DNA of 18,675 nucleotides. It comes from Serpula lacrymans var. lacrymans S7.9. Its lineage: Eukaryota > Basidiomycota > Agaricomycetes > Boletales > Serpulaceae. Shown piece by piece: positions 16,491-18,675 of this stretch. The position numbers and the translations under genes are program-made. The notes under the pieces are model-generated. The model worked only from the letters and a program-made list of their open reading frames with translations. It was not told the DNA's origin and did no database searches. The stretch spans positions 1 to 18,675 of the forward strand of contig NW_006763314.1 in NCBI RefSeq assembly GCF_000218685.1, given 5' to 3'. Within the stretch, counting starts at the first letter, position 1; the number at the start of each line of letters is the position of its first letter.

Positions 16491-18675
16491 ATGGAAAAGC
16501 TCAACTGTTGGGTCTACGGTGAAGATGTTGAAAGGATCTCGACTGTCGACATCTCAAGTTCAGAGACTGTCTACGACCTCAAAGAAGCCATCAAGAACAA
16601 GAACTCCTCACAGTTCCGTGATGTGGAAGCAAAGTATCTCGATCTCTACTCCATTTGCCTTCCTGACGATGAGCAACTGGAAGGCAAACTTAGTCGGTGG
16701 GATCATTCAAAGGAAATGAAGCTCACCAGACGATCCAAATTATCAACCCTTTTCCCCAAGTCTAAGGAAGGGGTGTGGTTCATCATCGTCCGTGCACCCA
16801 GTTCTTGTACGCATTTATCACTGTATCCTATTACCCTTCTGACGGCAAACTTTATGACTCAGTTTCACGCAAAATTGAAGTCCCAAACTTGACTCTTTGC
16901 TGCTGGGTGCGCGGTGACAGATCCAGTGTCGTCTTTTATGTCAAGGTCTCAAGTTCAGAGACTGTCTACGACCTCAAAGAAATCATCAAGGACAGGAACC
17001 CCTCGCGGTTACGTGATGTGGGGGCAGGGTATTTCGATCTCTACAAAGTTTCCTTTCCATATGAAGGAGGTGATTCACTTGAAGGTGTGCTCAGCAATCT
17101 CACCAGTCCCAGTCTGGAAAATCCTCTGGAGGCGGGGCAGCAGTTGTCAGATGTTTTTACGCAACCGCCTGCCAGAAACCAACTTCACCTTATCATTGGT
17201 ATGTGGCACTTGCAATTCCAACTCAACCTCAATCATGATGATCATTCTCTTCACATTACCAGACGTGCTTTCCATCAAATTTTGGATGCGAGGGGCAAAT
17301 CTTGCGGGTTTCATTAAAGTCACAATACCAGCGGAGGCCGATATTGGCGATCTCAACGCTTCGATCAAGGCGGCATACAGTGGTATTATACCCTTTCCTG
17401 GCTTCAGAGTTTACAAGGTTACAGCAAACAACGATGACGAGCTCCACGAGATTCTTGGTGCTACAGGATCGGGTCAAATGCTGCAAGGGACTGTGATTCT
17501 GAAGGAGGTCTTCGATGACGTCCCTTTTCTTCAGATGCCACGTGTTGTCGTCGAGCTACTCGATGAAAGTAAGCAAAAAGCATGACGGTATTGGCTCGTA
17601 CTCACCCAAGCTCACAGAGATAACGGGACATCCTCCATCGGCATATCGTCACGTAGGAAATGGCGATCCGATCGCGACTGCACGCAATAAATTCCTAATA
17701 TCCACTCCAAAGGAGAAGCCTTCAGCCACTGGCACCCCGTCTGAATTTCGGAGACGACAGAATAATTCACAACACCTTAAATCTATACCCTGTGGTCGTC
17801 CTCGCGAATATGAGGAAACTATCCCCGTAACCCTCTTACATCCTGTCTTTGGCCAGTTTCTTGATGACTGTCAGACTATTGATGTAACAGCTGACGACAA
17901 CAGTTTCGTCGAGCACCTCGCGATAGCCATGTCGGCCTTGTATGAAAACGAGAATGGACGGCTTGAAGCTGTTGACAAGGTATTTCAAAAGTACCGCTTC
18001 CACTTCACCATCACCAAAACGAAAACTACTGCATATATTACGGATGCAGACATGCAATCCCAAGGACATCGTTATGTGATCGCCGAATACAAGAACGAAA
18101 CCGGGAATGCATCAGCCGAGCCGTATTTCCAAGCCATAGGATACTACCTGGAGGGGACGAGAGATAAGGCTGTCAAATTCAGCAGATCCCCTTTGCCCTG
18201 CCTCCTTCTCGCCATTTTCGGTTGGTCCCTGCATACTGTACTGGTTCTATGGGGAGCTAATTGGTTCTTTCTGCAGGGCCACATATAGTGTTTGCCGGTG
18301 CCGCATGGAATTTGCGTCCGACGGTACAGATCTTGTCAACACCTATTGCGTTTCACTTTCATTCCACCGATATCCACAATCGACTTACTGTGACACGTCA
18401 CATGGCCGCTTTTCGCAAAGCTGCCGAAAGGCTGAATGAGTATTACGAAAACCTGACAGAAACCCCTCTTCTTACTTCCGCACCAGTCCCCCCTCATATG
18501 TTCGCGTACCCAACGAGTTACAGATCGCTTCACAGCAATACACTGAAACATTTCCGGTACGTGATAGAACTGGACTCTGACAAGCTCGTCTTTTCCGGAA
18601 CCGAGGACGAAGGCGATCATATCTGTATCAAATTCGTTCGAACTTATTCGTGTGATGCCCATAAACACTTTGCAT
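16491..18675 (+). CDS. Crinkler (CRN)-like protein with three tandem header domains, partial at 3' end
   Basis: Predicted exons: 16491-16806, 16863-17198, 17263-17568, 17618-18220, and 18277 to the window end; about 653 residues are visible. The introns are 56, 64, 49 and 56 bp, and all four are phase 1. Each of exons 1-3 encodes one ubiquitin-like CRN header of about 100 residues: LNCWVYGED...SSSETVYDLKEAIK; LCCWVRGD...SSSETVYDLKEIIK; and a divergent third, IKFWMRGANLAGF. Exon 4 carries a restriction-endonuclease-like region with the E-x-K signature (E476, K478 in AEYKNETG) followed by a YFQAIGYYL helix. Exon 5 leads into a kinase-like N-lobe (ICIKFVR, putative Lys). Header-REase-kinase architecture is known for CRN-type effectors. 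No N-terminal signal peptide is evident, as is usual for fungal members. The start is the first ATG before the header. No breaks were seen. Function as an effector or in intraspecific conflict is inference. Confidence 0.8.

Overview
The window looks like a basidiomycete (Agaricomycete-type) nuclear genome. The evidence is many 45-75 bp GT-AG introns with CTNA(A/C)-type branch points, Ty1/copia retrotransposons, a basidiomycete-style multi-exon transposase-like gene, and a Crinkler-type (CRN) gene. All names come from motif recognition by eye; no database search was run.

Layout on the + strand. Bases 2-163 are the tail of an unidentified gene. Bases 409-16091 hold a host gene (13 predicted exons, about 1124 codons). 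It encodes a protein with an N-terminal CxxC...CxxC domain, a DDE/RNase H-fold transposase-like core and a Cys-rich C-terminus. Its second intron, originally 53 bp, has been inflated to about 11.7 kb by a copia element (element A, 1122-12738, minus orientation, 326 bp LTRs, 5 bp duplication gtaat). Element A is dead. It carries three in-frame stops, a frame change after the zinc knuckle and altered catalytic residues. It is further broken by a 389 bp solo LTR in its integrase (10215-10603) and a 6153 bp copia composite at the integrase/RT junction (element B, 2898-9050). Both carry their own 5 bp duplications.

Element B is the most unusual object here. Its outer LTRs are only 228 bp, differ at one base, and each contains a 73-nt tRNA-like cloverleaf with Pol III-like A and B boxes and a following TTTT. 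Inside is an intact 1410-residue gag-pol, but this ends at a second, unrelated 320 bp LTR, followed by a second primer-binding site, 110 bp, a second polypurine tract and the outer LTR. This reads as a miniature (TRIM-like, about 566 bp) element with a tRNA-like gene in its LTR that has swallowed a complete one-LTR copy of an autonomous copia at the shared initiator-tRNA primer-binding site.

After a 399 bp intergenic spacer, 16491-18675 holds a CRN-like gene that runs off the window. It has three tandem ubiquitin-like header modules, each on its own exon with phase-1 boundaries, followed by a restriction-endonuclease-like region and the start of a kinase-like domain. All mismatches between LTR pairs, and several catalytic Asp-to-Asn changes in element A, are CpG transitions, which points to methylation-linked decay of repeats.
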